In this document: one piece after another, positions 24,123-32,292 of the stretch
Position numbering within the stretch: position 1 is the first letter of the stretch
Layout: each line of letters opens with the position of its first letter
Position numbers and translations under genes: made by a program
NCBI GenBank assembly: GCA_910585785.1
Contig: CAJUEV010000002.1
Span: forward strand, 51,226-115,225
Reading direction: 5' to 3'
Length of the DNA: 64,000 bases
From: an uncultured Christensenella sp.
GTDB taxonomy: Bacteria; Bacillota; Clostridia; Christensenellales; Borkfalkiaceae
The notes under the pieces: generated by a model
Databases searched by the model: none
Told to the model about the DNA's origin: nothing
The model's input: only the letters and a program-made list of their open reading frames with translations

Positions 24123-25517
24123 TTATTTAAGGAAGCCCTTGTAGTTTTTCATCATAAGCTGCGCTTCAAGCTGCTTATCAAGTTCCATAGCGACGGAAAC
24201 TACGATTAGTATACCCGTGGTTGAGAACACGGAAAGAAGCGACGAGTTGCTTAAAACGTTCAATCCCGTAAGCACCATAGAAAGAATGGAAGGAATGAAT
24301 GCCACAATGGACAGATAAATCGCGCCGAAAAGCGTAATTCTGTTGTTAATTCTCTTTAAATAGTCCGCAGTGGGTTTTCCGGGGCGAATACCCTGTATAA
24401 AACCGCCGTTTTGCTGAATGGTTTTGGAAACGTCCTCCGGATTGAACTGCATAGAAGCGTAGAAAAACGCGAATGCAAAAATCAAAAGGCACAAAACCAC
24501 CATATAAATCAACTGTCCGTACCAATACGGAGAGCCGCCCGAGAACCAGTTTGTTATGTTTTCGTTTGCCGAACTGTTCGGCCAGAACATACCTATTATC
24601 ATATTCGGGAACGAGATAATTGCAAACGCAAATATCAAGGGCATAACGCCGGAACCCGAAATTTTGATGGGAATAACGGACGATTGTCCGCCGTACATTC
24701 TTCTTCCTTTAACCTGTTTTGCGTACTGAACGGGAATTTTTCTTTCCGACAAGTCTACGGCGACAATGGCGCCGAATTCAACGATGGTCAAAAGCACAAA
24801 GCCCAGAACTTCCCATAAGACGGTAGGGTCTGCCTTTCCTGCATACGTTCCCAAACCGAACGCTTCGGTAAATCTTTCAACAATGGTAATTCCCGCAGTG
24901 GAGATAATACCTATAAAGATTATAAGGGAAATACCGTTTGCAACTCCGTACTCGGTAATTCTTTCGCCAATCCACATAACAAGCATAGAGCCCGCCGTAT
25001 ATACAACGGTAAGGAATATGCCCGCTATAACCTTAGCGCCCGTTTCGCTGATTATGCTCATCGAAGCGTTTTCGGAAAAATAGCCGAAAAATTCAAGTTT
25101 TAAAGCGTCGCCCTGTACGCCGAAGTTGATTATTATGCCGACCGCCTGTGCAATAGCAAGCGCAATTGTAACAAAACGGGTTATTTGGGCTATTTTCTTT
25201 CTTCCGTCTTCACCCTGCTTGGAAAGTCTTTCCAGCGCGGGTATACCCACCGTCAAAAGCTGAATAATAATCGACGCGTTGATATAAGGACTTATACCAA
25301 GCGCAAACAACGTTGCGTTTGAAAGCGAATCACCTGTAATCGAGGACATAAGCTGCAAAAAGCTGTTGTTTTCGATTGCGGCGCTGAATTGCGTGGGGTC
25401 GATACCCGGTACGGGAATATAGCAGCCCAAACGGAACAGCAAAAGAAGACCCAGAGTTATCCAGATTTTCTTTCGTATTTCCTTTACTTTAAAACAATTT
25501 TTTATTGTTTCGAACAT
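24123..25517 (-). CDS. secY: Preprotein translocase subunit SecY
   Basis: SecY forms the protein-conducting channel with SecE (44.1 kb) and SecG. The 464-residue polytopic protein has about ten transmembrane segments and the family motifs RLGCYIPVPGIDP in the first loop, PYINASIIIQLLTVGIPALERL, and a cytoplasmic PTADYLKRINNRITLFGA. The loop at about 310-335 carries an inserted polar stretch. It lies 42 nt after rplO and 101 nt before adk, the standard spc-operon place. Confidence 0.97.
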   Translation of the reverse strand: MFETIKNCFKVKEIRKKIWITLGLLLLFRLGCYIPVPGIDPTQFSAAIENNSFLQLMSSITGDSLSNATLFALGISPYINASIIIQLLTVGIPALERLSKQGEDGRKKIAQITRFVTIALAIAQAVGIIINFGVQGDALKLEFFGYFSENASMSIISETGAKVIAGIFLTVVYTAGSMLVMWIGERITEYGVANGISLIIFIGIISTAGITIVERFTEAFGLGTYAGKADPTVLWEVLGFVLLTIVEFGAIVAVDLSERKIPVQYAKQVKGRRMYGGQSSVIPIKISGSGVMPLIFAFAIISFPNMIIGMFWPNSSANENITNWFSGGSPYWYGQLIYMVVLCLLIFAFAFFYASMQFNPEDVSKTIQQNGGFIQGIRPGKPTADYLKRINNRITLFGAIYLSIVAFIPSILSMVLTGLNVLSNSSLLSVFSTTGILIVVSVAMELDKQLEAQLMMKNYKGFLK

Positions 25518-25559
25518 GCTTGCTCCTTACCGCGGGTCGCCCCGCGGAAGCGTTTTTAA

Positions 25560-26009
25560 TTATTCTTCGATTACGGCTTTTCCGCCCGCTTTTTCAATAG
25601 CGGTTTTAGCGCTTTCGGAGAATTTAGCCGCCTTTACGGTAATCGCGGTTTTAAGTTCGCCGTTGCCGAGAACTTTAAGCCCTACCGCGTTTTTAACTTC
25701 CTTAGCAAGTCCGTTAAGTCTTATATATCCCAAGTCAACTTCCGTCCCTGCGGGAACTTTTTCAAGCTGGCTGAGGTTGATAATAACATAACTTTTTGCC
25801 CATTTATTGTGGAATCCGCGTTTGGGAATACGTCTTGCAAGGGGCATCTGACCGCCTTCGAAGCCGGGACGAACGCCGCCGCCCGAACGAGCCCACTGAC
25901 CTTTGTGACCCTTACCGGAAGTTTTACCCAAACCGGAGCCTATGCCCCTGCCGAGTCGCTTGGATTCCTTTCTTGCGCCCTCTGCGGGCGATAAAGTATC
26001 TATTCTCAT
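25560..26009 (-). CDS. rplO: 50S ribosomal protein L15
   Basis: L15 is a late-assembling 50S protein that contacts several domains of 23S rRNA. The 149 residues have the flexible Gly/Lys/Arg-rich N-terminal extension (RLGRGIGSGLGKTSGKGHKGQWAR) and a globular C-terminal half with GELKTAITVKAAKFSESAKTAIEKAGG. It follows rpmD by 57 nt. Confidence 0.97.
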   Translation of the reverse strand: MRIDTLSPAEGARKESKRLGRGIGSGLGKTSGKGHKGQWARSGGGVRPGFEGGQMPLARRIPKRGFHNKWAKSYVIINLSQLEKVPAGTEVDLGYIRLNGLAKEVKNAVGLKVLGNGELKTAITVKAAKFSESAKTAIEKAGGKAVIEE

Positions 26010-26066
26010 AATTGCTCCTGTGTTCGCAAAAATCCTTTATATATTTTTGCAAAGCCTCTGTCGTTT

Positions 26067-26240
26067 TTAAACTTTTTCAACCTTTACAAGATGAGCGACT
26101 TTTTTAATCTGTCCCATATTGGCGGGGGTTTCTTCAAAGGTTTTTTCCTGACGGATTTTGGTAAGCCCCAAAGCGGCTACGGTTGCCTTTACGGACTTAA
26201 TTTCGCCGTTGGTGCTTTTAACTAATGTTACTTTAACCAT
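26067..26240 (-). CDS. rpmD: 50S ribosomal protein L30
   Basis: A 57-residue protein read from ATG 26240: it begins MVKVTLVKSTNGEIKSVKAT, has the family segment ALGLTKIRQEKTFEETPANMG, and ends VKVEKV. L30 is a small 50S protein near the base of the central protuberance. It lies between rpsE (14 nt) and rplO (57 nt), the standard spc position. A GAGG ribosome binding site precedes it. Confidence 0.96.
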   Translation of the reverse strand: MVKVTLVKSTNGEIKSVKATVAALGLTKIRQEKTFEETPANMGQIKKVAHLVKVEKV

Positions 26241-26254
26241 AATTTTGCCTCCGA

Positions 26255-26791
26255 TTACGCTTTAAGTTCCTCAACGGACTTACCGCGCGCCGCCGCTATT
26301 TCTTCGGGCGATTTCAAATCGAAAAGTCCGTAAACGGCTGCTTTAACGCAGTTGATAGGGTTGGAAGTTCCGTGAGACTTGGTTCTTACGTCCTTAACTC
26401 CCGCTGCTTCCATAACCGCACGTACGGGACCGCCCGCAATAACGCCGGTACCTTCTGCCGCAGGCATCATAAGTACGGAACCTCTGCCGAATACGCCGAG
26501 TACGGTGTGGGGAATGGACGTTCCCTGCAACGCAACCTTCCTCATATTCTTTTTCGCCTGAGCGTTGGCTTTTTCAATCGCTTCGGGAACTTCTTTGGAC
26601 TTACCCATTCCGTATCCTACCGAACCTTTTCCGTCGCCGACTACAACAAGCGCCGCAAAACGCATATTTCTGCCGCCTTTAACGGTTTTGGTTACGCGGT
26701 TTACCTGAATAAGTTTTTTAATAAGCCCGTCGTCTTCCTGTCTACGTCTGTCACCCTGTCTTCTTGCGGGTCTTTCTTTCTTTTCTTCCAT
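26255..26791 (-). CDS. rpsE: 30S ribosomal protein S5
   Basis: S5 contributes to decoding accuracy and mRNA helicase activity at the entry site. The start was moved to ATG 26791 because AAGGAG lies 7 nt before it and the longer reading (to 26887) overlaps rplR. The 178 residues comprise a Lys/Arg-rich N-terminal extension of about 20, the dsRBD-like LIQVNRVTKTVKGGRNMRF, and the C-terminal fold with GVIAGGPVRAVMEAAGV and KSHGTSNPIN. Confidence 0.96.
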   Translation of the reverse strand: MEEKKERPARRQGDRRRQEDDGLIKKLIQVNRVTKTVKGGRNMRFAALVVVGDGKGSVGYGMGKSKEVPEAIEKANAQAKKNMRKVALQGTSIPHTVLGVFGRGSVLMMPAAEGTGVIAGGPVRAVMEAAGVKDVRTKSHGTSNPINCVKAAVYGLFDLKSPEEIAAARGKSVEELKA

Positions 26792-26801
26792 AATACGCTC
26801 C

Positions 26802-27170
26802 TTAGAAATTGAGTCCGGCTTCTCTTGCGCCGTCTGCAACCGCCTGAACACGTCCAGTGTAAATATAGCCGCCTCTGTCGAACACAACGTTGTTCACGCC
26901 AACCTTTTTCGCTCTTTCGGCAACGGTTTTACCTACGTATTTTGCAGCTTCCGTCTTGCTCATATCGGCAACCGCCGCGGCAACGTCCTTCTGGTCGGTG
27001 GAAGCCGAGCAAAGCGTTACGCCTTTAACGTCGTCGATAATCTGAACGTAAATGTGTTTAAGACTGCGGAAAACGCTCATTCTGGGGGTATCCGCCGTGC
27101 CGCTTATCTTTTTGCGGACTCTGGCGTGCCTTCTCAAACGTTCTTCGTTTTTGTCGATTTTCTTAATCAT
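26802..27170 (-). CDS. rplR: 50S ribosomal protein L18
   Basis: L18 brings 5S rRNA into the 50S together with L5. The 122 residues include the basic N-terminus (RLRRHARVRKKISGTADTPRMSVFRS) and the C-terminal FDRGGYIYTGRVQAVADGAREAGLNF typical of the family. It lies 70 nt after rplF and 10 nt before rpsE. Confidence 0.97.
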   Translation of the reverse strand: MIKKIDKNEERLRRHARVRKKISGTADTPRMSVFRSLKHIYVQIIDDVKGVTLCSASTDQKDVAAAVADMSKTEAAKYVGKTVAERAKKVGVNNVVFDRGGYIYTGRVQAVADGAREAGLNF

Positions 27171-27240
27171 AATATCTCCTTACAAAGCAAGCCGCCGAAA
27201 CTAAACGGCGTTTCTTCGCATTGCGCAAAAGCGCACGGAA

Positions 27241-27789
27241 TTACTTCTTGCCCTTGCCTCCCGTCTTGCCTTCCTTGCGCTCGATAACTTCGTCCGAATA
27301 CGCAATTCCGTAACCGTGATAGGGTTCGGGAACTCTTATTTTGCGGATGTTTGCGGCAGTCTGTCCAACAGCCGTTTTGTCTATGCCGCTTACAACAATT
27401 TCGTTGGGGGAAGGGCATTCGAATTTGACGCCTTCCGGTTCCGTAAATTCCACGGGGTGGGAAAAACCTACGTTAAGTACCAGTTTGTTGCCCTGTTTTG
27501 CAACTTTCCAGCCGACGCCGTTTACTTTAAGCGTCTTTTTATAGCCTTCGGTAACGCCGACAACCATATTATGCAACAACGCGCGGTACAAGCCGTGTTT
27601 CGCGTCCGTGCCGACAGCGTCGGAAGTCTTTTCGACAAGCGCTTCCGCGCCTTCTACCTTGATGTTTATATCGCCCACTATTTTCTGCGTAAGCGTGCCT
27701 TTGCTTCCTTTGACGGTTACAACTCCGTCTGCGAAAGTTACGGTAACGCCTGCGGGAAGGGCTACGGGTAATTTACCTATTCTCGACAT
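27241..27789 (-). CDS. rplF: 50S ribosomal protein L6
   Basis: L6 lies near the sarcin-ricin loop and the factor-binding site. The 182-residue protein has two similar domains, with MSRIGKLPVALPAGV at the start and the C-terminal RKIRVPEPYHGYGIAYSDEVIERKEGKTGGKGKK, in which PEPYHGxGI is the family signature (PEPYKGKGI in most). AGGAGG is in the 15-nt gap from rpsH. Confidence 0.97.
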   Translation of the reverse strand: MSRIGKLPVALPAGVTVTFADGVVTVKGSKGTLTQKIVGDINIKVEGAEALVEKTSDAVGTDAKHGLYRALLHNMVVGVTEGYKKTLKVNGVGWKVAKQGNKLVLNVGFSHPVEFTEPEGVKFECPSPNEIVVSGIDKTAVGQTAANIRKIRVPEPYHGYGIAYSDEVIERKEGKTGGKGKK

Positions 27790-27804
27790 ATTAAAATTAC
27801 CTCC

Positions 27805-28197
27805 TTACCAGATGTAGCAAAGCACTTCGCCGCCTACGTTCTGCGCCTTAGCCTGCTTATCCGTCATTATACCCTTGTTGGTGGAAAGAATCGCTATTCC
27901 CAGCCCGTCCATAACTCTGGGCATTGTCTCTACGTCGGAATAAACGCGGAGACCGGGGCGGGAAACTCTTTTAAGTCCGTTGATAACGGGTCTTTTCTTG
28001 CCAACGTATTTAAGCGTTAAAACTATCTTGCCGTTATAGCCGTCTTCTTCGTGAGAAACGCCCGAAACGTATCCTTCCGAAAGCATTATGTCGGCTATGG
28101 CTTTTTTCATATTGGATGAGGGAACCTCAACCGTTTCTTTATTTGCCGCGAGCGCGTTACGCACGCGAGTAAGCATATCTGCTATGGGGTCTGTCAT
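27805..28197 (-). CDS. rpsH: 30S ribosomal protein S8
   Basis: S8 binds helix 21 of 16S rRNA and, in Escherichia coli, represses the spc operon. The 130 residues begin MTDPIADMLTRVRNA and end in GIMTDKQAKAQNVGGEVLCYIW, typical of the family. No S8-like operator could be verified here by eye. It follows the zinc S14 gene by 16 nt. Confidence 0.97.
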   Translation of the reverse strand: MTDPIADMLTRVRNALAANKETVEVPSSNMKKAIADIMLSEGYVSGVSHEEDGYNGKIVLTLKYVGKKRPVINGLKRVSRPGLRVYSDVETMPRVMDGLGIAILSTNKGIMTDKQAKAQNVGGEVLCYIW

Positions 28198-28213
28198 TTT
28201 CTTCGTCCTCCTC

Positions 28214-28399
28214 TTACCAACTCGATTTCTTTACGCCGGGAATCTGTCCCTTGTAAGCGAGGTTTCTGAAACATATACGGCAAACTCCGTACTTGCGCAG
28301 AACGGAATGGGGTCTGCCGCAAATGGAGCATCTGGTATATGCTCTCGTCGAGTATTTAGCAGGCTTTTGCTGCTTGTTTATCATTGCTTTCTTTGCCAT
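28214..28399 (-). CDS. rpsZ: 30S ribosomal protein S14, zinc type
   Basis: The 61-residue zinc form of S14 (type Z) has C24, C27, C40 and C43 (RCSICGRPHSVLRKYGVCRICFR). S14 lies in the head of the 30S and is needed late in assembly. The ending IPGVKKSSW is standard. It lies 10 nt after rplE. A zinc-free S14 paralog, if any, is not in the window. Confidence 0.97.
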   Translation of the reverse strand: MAKKAMINKQQKPAKYSTRAYTRCSICGRPHSVLRKYGVCRICFRNLAYKGQIPGVKKSSW

Positions 28400-28409
28400 A
28401 TCTTACTCC

Positions 28410-28988
28410 TTACTTTTTGAAGGGCATTCCCATCGCCCTCAAAAGTTCTCTCGCTTCTTCGTCGGATTTAGCCGTAGTTACGAAGCATATATCCATACCC
28501 CTGATTTTTTCGACCTGGTCGTACTGAATTTCGGGGAATATAAGCTGTTCTTTAACGCCCATACAATAGTTTCCCTTGCCGTCGAAACTTTCAGAAGGAA
28601 CGCCCCTGAAATCGCGCACTCTGGGAAGCGCTATGGAAACGAACTTATCGTAGAAGTCGTACATCATTTTACCGCGAAGGGTAACTTTAAGTCCTATGGG
28701 CATACCTTCGCGCACTTTGAAGTTTGCGACGGATTTTTTAGCCTTGCACAAAACAGGCTGCTGTCCCGCGATTATTTTAAGTTCGTTCTGGGCAATCTGT
28801 ATGGATTTTGCGTTGTCCTTGATGTCGCCGAGTCCCGAACTTATTATAATTTTGACAAGTTTGGGAACCTGCATCGTGTTTTTGTAACCGAATTTCTTAA
28901 CGAGGGCGGGCTTTACTTCTTTATCGTAATTTTCAAGCACTCTGGATTTATAAACTTTTTCCTGCGTTGCCGTTTTCTTAGTAGCCAT
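28410..28988 (-). CDS. rplE: 50S ribosomal protein L5
   Basis: L5 binds 5S rRNA and contacts the 30S head. The 192 residues include an N-terminal extension of about 13 (MATKKTATQEKVY) before the standard SRVLENYDKEVKPALVKKFGYKN, then the KAKKSVANFKVREGMPIGLKVTLRG motif. It follows rplX by 11 nt. A good AGGAGG site precedes it. Confidence 0.97.
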   Translation of the reverse strand: MATKKTATQEKVYKSRVLENYDKEVKPALVKKFGYKNTMQVPKLVKIIISSGLGDIKDNAKSIQIAQNELKIIAGQQPVLCKAKKSVANFKVREGMPIGLKVTLRGKMMYDFYDKFVSIALPRVRDFRGVPSESFDGKGNYCMGVKEQLIFPEIQYDQVEKIRGMDICFVTTAKSDEEARELLRAMGMPFKK

Positions 28989-28999
28989 TACGCGCCTCC

Positions 29000-29443
29000 T
29001 TATTCAGCCGTTCCGTCCGTCGGGGTTTCCGCGGCTTCTTCGGTTTTCTTCGCGCGCTTTCTTACGCGCTTTTTGGGTTCTTCCTTAACGGCTTTGCCGC
29101 CCTTGCCTGCGTACGCTTTGTCAAGCGTTGCGCCGCACTTGGGGCAAACTCTTACCTTCTTGCCGTCTATTACGGAATGCTTAACCCTTATTGCCTTATC
29201 GCAGGCGGAGCAAATTACCATAACGTTTGAAACGTCTATGGGCGCGGGGATTTCGACTATCTGCGAAACTTCGTTGGCGCGTCTTGCCTTCTGCGATTTT
29301 TTGTGAATGTTTATGCCTTCTACCGTAACGGTGCCGTTTTTGGGAGAAGTAGCGATAACTTTGCCTTGTTTGGCGGGAATGTCCTTGTGCGCGGCGTATT
29401 TGCCGGTTATAACGACAACCGTATCATTAACTTTAACGTTCAT
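29000..29443 (-). CDS. rplX: 50S ribosomal protein L24 with C-terminal tail
   Basis: L24 initiates 50S assembly and lies near the exit tunnel. Start at 29443 (MNVKVNDTVVVITGKYAAHKD) has AAGGAG 7 nt upstream; a longer reading runs into rplN. The KOW core is followed by a zinc-type C-x2-C pair (CSACDKAIRV ... RVCPKCGATLD). The product is 147 residues against the usual 102-110; the extra part is a Lys/Arg then Glu/Thr-rich tail (from about 110) likely to be disordered. It lies 16 nt after rplN. Confidence 0.95.
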   Translation of the reverse strand: MNVKVNDTVVVITGKYAAHKDIPAKQGKVIATSPKNGTVTVEGINIHKKSQKARRANEVSQIVEIPAPIDVSNVMVICSACDKAIRVKHSVIDGKKVRVCPKCGATLDKAYAGKGGKAVKEEPKKRVRKRAKKTEEAAETPTDGTAE

Positions 29444-29459
29444 AGCAATTCTCCTTAAA

Positions 29460-29828
29460 TTACAGCACTTCGGGCGCAAGCGAGATTATCTTCATATAAT
29501 TCTTTTCACGAAGTTCTCTTGCTATCGGTCCGAAGATACGCGTTCCGCGAGGTTCTTTATTTGCATTGATAATAACCGCGGCGTTGTCGTCGAACGTGAT
29601 ATGCGTTCCGTCGTCGCGTCTTATGCCTTTGGTCGAGCGCACGATTACGGCCTTTACAACTTCGCCTTTTTTAACCGCGCCGCCGGGAGCGGCAGTCTTT
29701 ACCGAACATACGATAACGTCGCCGATGTTCGCAAACTTTCTGAACGAGCCGCCCAAAACCTTTATGCACATAAGCTCTTTCGCGCCGCTGTTATCCGCGG
29801 CTTTGAGCCTTGTTTGGGGTTGAATCAT
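29460..29828 (-). CDS. rplN: 50S ribosomal protein L14
   Basis: L14 lies at the 50S interface and contacts 16S rRNA helix 14. The 122 residues begin MIQPQTRLKAADNSGAKELMCIKVLGG and end with ELREKNYMKIISLAPEVL, standard for the family. It starts a cluster after a 188-nt gap from rpsQ that contains a hairpin at 29950-29967 and a second GC-rich hairpin near 29895; an internal regulatory or processing site is possible. Confidence 0.97.
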   Translation of the reverse strand: MIQPQTRLKAADNSGAKELMCIKVLGGSFRKFANIGDVIVCSVKTAAPGGAVKKGEVVKAVIVRSTKGIRRDDGTHITFDDNAAVIINANKEPRGTRIFGPIARELREKNYMKIISLAPEVL

Positions 29829-29949
29829 AAATTTCTCCTTAAATTTGAACTTTCAACAAGTTATATCCGCAGAGGATTGCGCCGCGCACACATAAGCGAG
29901 GGGGAGAACCCCGCTCTCCTTTGCAAGCAGAACGCAATCTTGCCGAATT

Positions 29950-29970
29950 AAGCGGTTGAAACCGCTTTTT
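29950..29970. terminator. Hairpin between rpsQ and rplN
   Basis: An 8-bp stem (AAGCGGTT / AACCGCTT) with a 2-nt loop, followed by TTTTT on the plus strand and AATTC on the minus strand. In the direction of the operon it has only a weak T tract, so a role in attenuation or mRNA processing is as likely as termination. Confidence 0.4.
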
Positions 29971-30016
29971 ATAATTGCAGTCGGTACAAAATATCAAAAA
30001 CGCGTACGCGCCCTGA

Positions 30017-30277
30017 TTATTTCGCCTTTTCGATAATCTCAGCCACGCGCCAGTTTTTATCTTTCGAAAGCTTGCGGGTTTCGACTATTCTTACCTTGTC
30101 GCCCTCGCCGCACTCGTTGTTTTCGTCGTGCGCCTTGAAGCGGGTGGTCTTGGTTATGGTCTTTTTATAGAGCGGATGTTTGGATTTTTCAACAACGGCA
30201 ACCACTACCGTCTTATCCATTTTGTCGGAAACGACAAGTCCAACTCTTTCCTTTCTGAGGGTTGTTCTGTTTTCCAT
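30017..30277 (-). CDS. rpsQ: 30S ribosomal protein S17
   Basis: S17 is an early-binding OB-fold protein of the 30S body. The 86 residues have the signature MDKTVVVAVVEKSKHPLYKKTITKTTRFKAHDENNECGEGDKVRIVETRKLSK. It lies 12 nt after rpmC and 188 nt before rplN. Length is normal. Confidence 0.97.
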   Translation of the reverse strand: MENRTTLRKERVGLVVSDKMDKTVVVAVVEKSKHPLYKKTITKTTRFKAHDENNECGEGDKVRIVETRKLSKDKNWRVAEIIEKAK

Positions 30278-30289
30278 ATCTTTGCTCCT

Positions 30290-30484
30290 TTACGCCTTCA
30301 ACTGTCTTGCGCGGATTACGGTGTTTACTCTTGCAATATCTTTTTTGACAAGATTTATTGCAAGGGGGTTTTCAAGTTGACCGCTTGCGTGACGAAAGCG
30401 CAGATTGAACAGCTCGCTCTTTAACTCTTGAAGTTTTTTCAAAAGTTCTTCATCGGTCAGGTTTACTATTTCCTTAGCCTTCAT
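30290..30484 (-). CDS. rpmC: 50S ribosomal protein L29
   Basis: L29 sits at the exit tunnel next to L23, where it helps dock SRP and trigger factor. ATG 30484 gives 64 residues starting MKAKEIVNLTDEELLKKLQ and with the family segment FNLRFRHASGQLENP. An upstream GTG at 30493 would add three residues and is less likely. The gene overlaps the rplP end by 11 nt, implying coupled translation. Confidence 0.96.
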   Translation of the reverse strand: MKAKEIVNLTDEELLKKLQELKSELFNLRFRHASGQLENPLAINLVKKDIARVNTVIRARQLKA

Positions 30485-30920
30485 TAGCGTCACCGCCTTC
30501 TTCTACTTGCTCGGGTTCCTTGACGAGGAACTTGCACTTTACGGGGAGTTTATGGCTTGCAAGGCGCATTGCCTCGCGCGCTATGTCCTCGCTTACGCCC
30601 GCCATTTCAAACATTACTCTGCCGGGCTTGACTATTGCCACCCAGTATTCAACCGAGCCTTTACCTGAACCCATACGGGATTCGGCAGGGTGCTTGGTTA
30701 TGGGTTTATGGGGGAATATGTCTATCCAAACCTTACCGCCGCGCTTGATGAAACGCGTCATCGCGATACGCGCCGCTTCTATCTGGTTGGAAGTTATTCT
30801 TGCGCCTTCCAAAGCGACAAGTCCGTATTCGCCGTAAGCAATTTTATTGCCTTTTTGCGCTTTACCGTGGATTTTGCCGCGGTGCTGCATTCTTCTTTTT
30901 ACTCTCTTGGGGATTAACAT
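30474..30920 (-). CDS. rplP: 50S ribosomal protein L16
   Basis: L16 is a late 50S protein close to the A and P site tRNA elbows. The 148 residues start MLIPKRVKRRMQHRGKIHGKAQKG and include GSGKGSVEYWVAIVKPGRVMFEMAGV. It ends in an acidic EPEQVEEGGDANEG tail longer than usual by about 8 residues. The start overlaps the rpsC stop (TAATG) and its end overlaps rpmC. Confidence 0.97.
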   Translation of the reverse strand: MLIPKRVKRRMQHRGKIHGKAQKGNKIAYGEYGLVALEGARITSNQIEAARIAMTRFIKRGGKVWIDIFPHKPITKHPAESRMGSGKGSVEYWVAIVKPGRVMFEMAGVSEDIAREAMRLASHKLPVKCKFLVKEPEQVEEGGDANEG

Positions 30921-31591
30921 TAATCTTCGCCTCCCTCTGAAATAATCAGACGTTTAGCGGCGTCAAGCACTTCTCCCTTGTATATCCAGCATTTGATGCC
31001 GAGTACGCCGAAAGTGGTGTGCGCTTCCGCAAAGCCGTAATCTATATCGGCGCGGATTGTCTGCAAGGGAATAGAACCTTCGTGATAGCTTTCGCTTCCC
31101 GCAATTTCTCTGCCGTCAAGTCTTCCGCCGACGGTAATTTTAACGCCCTTTACGCCCGTTTTCGCAACTTTGGAAATTTGCTGCTTAACAGCCCTTCTGT
31201 AACTTACGCGCTTTTCAAGCTGAGCCGCAACGGACTCGGCGACAAGTTGCGCGTCCTGGTCGATTTTGTCAACCTTTTTAACGTTTATGACTATACCCTT
31301 GCCCTTGGTGAGTTTGGATAAATCTTTCTTTATAACCTCTATTTCAGAGCCGGCTTTGCCGATAAGCACGCCGGGTCTGCCCGTGTATATGCCAACTTCA
31401 ACCTTGTTGGCTGCGCGGATTATGGTTATTTTGCTGATTGCCGCGTCGTAATACTTCTTTTTAAGGAAAGTACGTATTTCGTTATCTTCCTTGATAAACG
31501 CGGAGAAACTTTTTTTGTCTGCGTACCACTGGGTATCCCAAGCGGAAATAACGCCGACTCTTAAACCGTGAGGATTAACTTTCTGTCCCAT
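30920..31591 (-). CDS. rpsC: 30S ribosomal protein S3
   Basis: S3 is at the mRNA entry tunnel of the 30S. The 223 residues include the KH domain signature VGIYTGRPGVLIGKAGSEIEVIKKDL and the C-terminal domain with KGVKITVGGRLDGREIAGSESYHEGSIPLQTIRADIDYG. It follows rplV by 13 nt and overlaps rplP by 1 nt. Confidence 0.97.
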   Translation of the reverse strand: MGQKVNPHGLRVGVISAWDTQWYADKKSFSAFIKEDNEIRTFLKKKYYDAAISKITIIRAANKVEVGIYTGRPGVLIGKAGSEIEVIKKDLSKLTKGKGIVINVKKVDKIDQDAQLVAESVAAQLEKRVSYRRAVKQQISKVAKTGVKGVKITVGGRLDGREIAGSESYHEGSIPLQTIRADIDYGFAEAHTTFGVLGIKCWIYKGEVLDAAKRLIISEGGED

Positions 31592-31604
31592 AAATTATTT
31601 CTCC

Positions 31605-31994
31605 TTATACTTTCTTCGCGTCGAGTATGACGGTGACGTGGCTTGTTCTCTTCAAAATCGCGTGACCGCGACCCTTGGAAACGGGCTGCATTCTTTTAAG
31701 GTGAGGGCCGCCGTTTGCAAACGCTTCGGCTACAACCAAATCGCCCCTGTCCATTCCCTTGTTGTGTTCCGCGTTAGCCGCCGCGGACATAAGCACTTTT
31801 TTAACTTCAAGACTTCCGCCCTTGTTGCAATAAGTCAAAATTGCTTCCGCTTCTTCAACGGACTTGCCGCGTATAAGCGCCAGCACTGTTCTTATTTTAT
31901 AGGGTGAAATTCTAAGGTGTTTTGCCGTAGCGTAAGGACGGTTATCCTTATTGGCGGCAATTCTTTCAACCTTTTTATTCATATTGCTTGCCAT
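31605..31994 (-). CDS. rplV: 50S ribosomal protein L22
   Basis: L22 lines the exit tunnel constriction, where macrolides act. The 129 residues have a short non-standard lead (MASNMNKKVERIAANKDN) before the family core YATAKHLRISPYKIRTVLALIRGKSVEEA, and end GHAILKRTSHVTVILD. The hairpin loop region MQPVSKGRGHAILKRTSH is intact. The AAGGAG before ATG 31994 supports this start over the internal ATG four codons later. Confidence 0.96.
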   Translation of the reverse strand: MASNMNKKVERIAANKDNRPYATAKHLRISPYKIRTVLALIRGKSVEEAEAILTYCNKGGSLEVKKVLMSAAANAEHNKGMDRGDLVVAEAFANGGPHLKRMQPVSKGRGHAILKRTSHVTVILDAKKV

Positions 31995-32006
31995 AGTTTA
32001 AACTCC

Positions 32007-32279
32007 TTACTTCTTGGCGGTCTTCGCCGCGTGTCCCTTGAACGTTCTGGTGGGAGCAAACTCGCCGAGTTTGCAGCCAACCATATCTTCGGTTACGTAA
32101 ACGGGAACGTGTTTTCTTCCGTCGTAAACCGCAATCGTATGTCCGACCATCTGGGGGAATATCGTTGTCGCGCGCGACCAAGTCTTTACGACTTTCTTCT
32201 CGCCGGCAGCGTTCATCGCCTCTATTCTTGCCATAAGTCTTTCTTCGGCATAAGGTCCTTTCTTAACGCTTCTTGACAT
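32007..32279 (-). CDS. rpsS: 30S ribosomal protein S19
   Basis: S19 is in the 30S head and contacts S13 and A-site tRNA. The 90 residues begin MSRSVKKGPYAEERLMARIEAMN and contain the family signature IAVYDGRKHVPVYVTEDMVGCKLGEFAPTRTFKGH. It lies 13 nt after rplB. Confidence 0.97.
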   Translation of the reverse strand: MSRSVKKGPYAEERLMARIEAMNAAGEKKVVKTWSRATTIFPQMVGHTIAVYDGRKHVPVYVTEDMVGCKLGEFAPTRTFKGHAAKTAKK

Positions 32280-32292
32280 TTTCTATTCCTCC

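Noticed and set aside
28293..29306. 337-codon plus-strand frame across rpsZ, rplE and rplX
   Set aside because: Opposite to strongly conserved ribosomal genes, no ribosome binding site or family resemblance.
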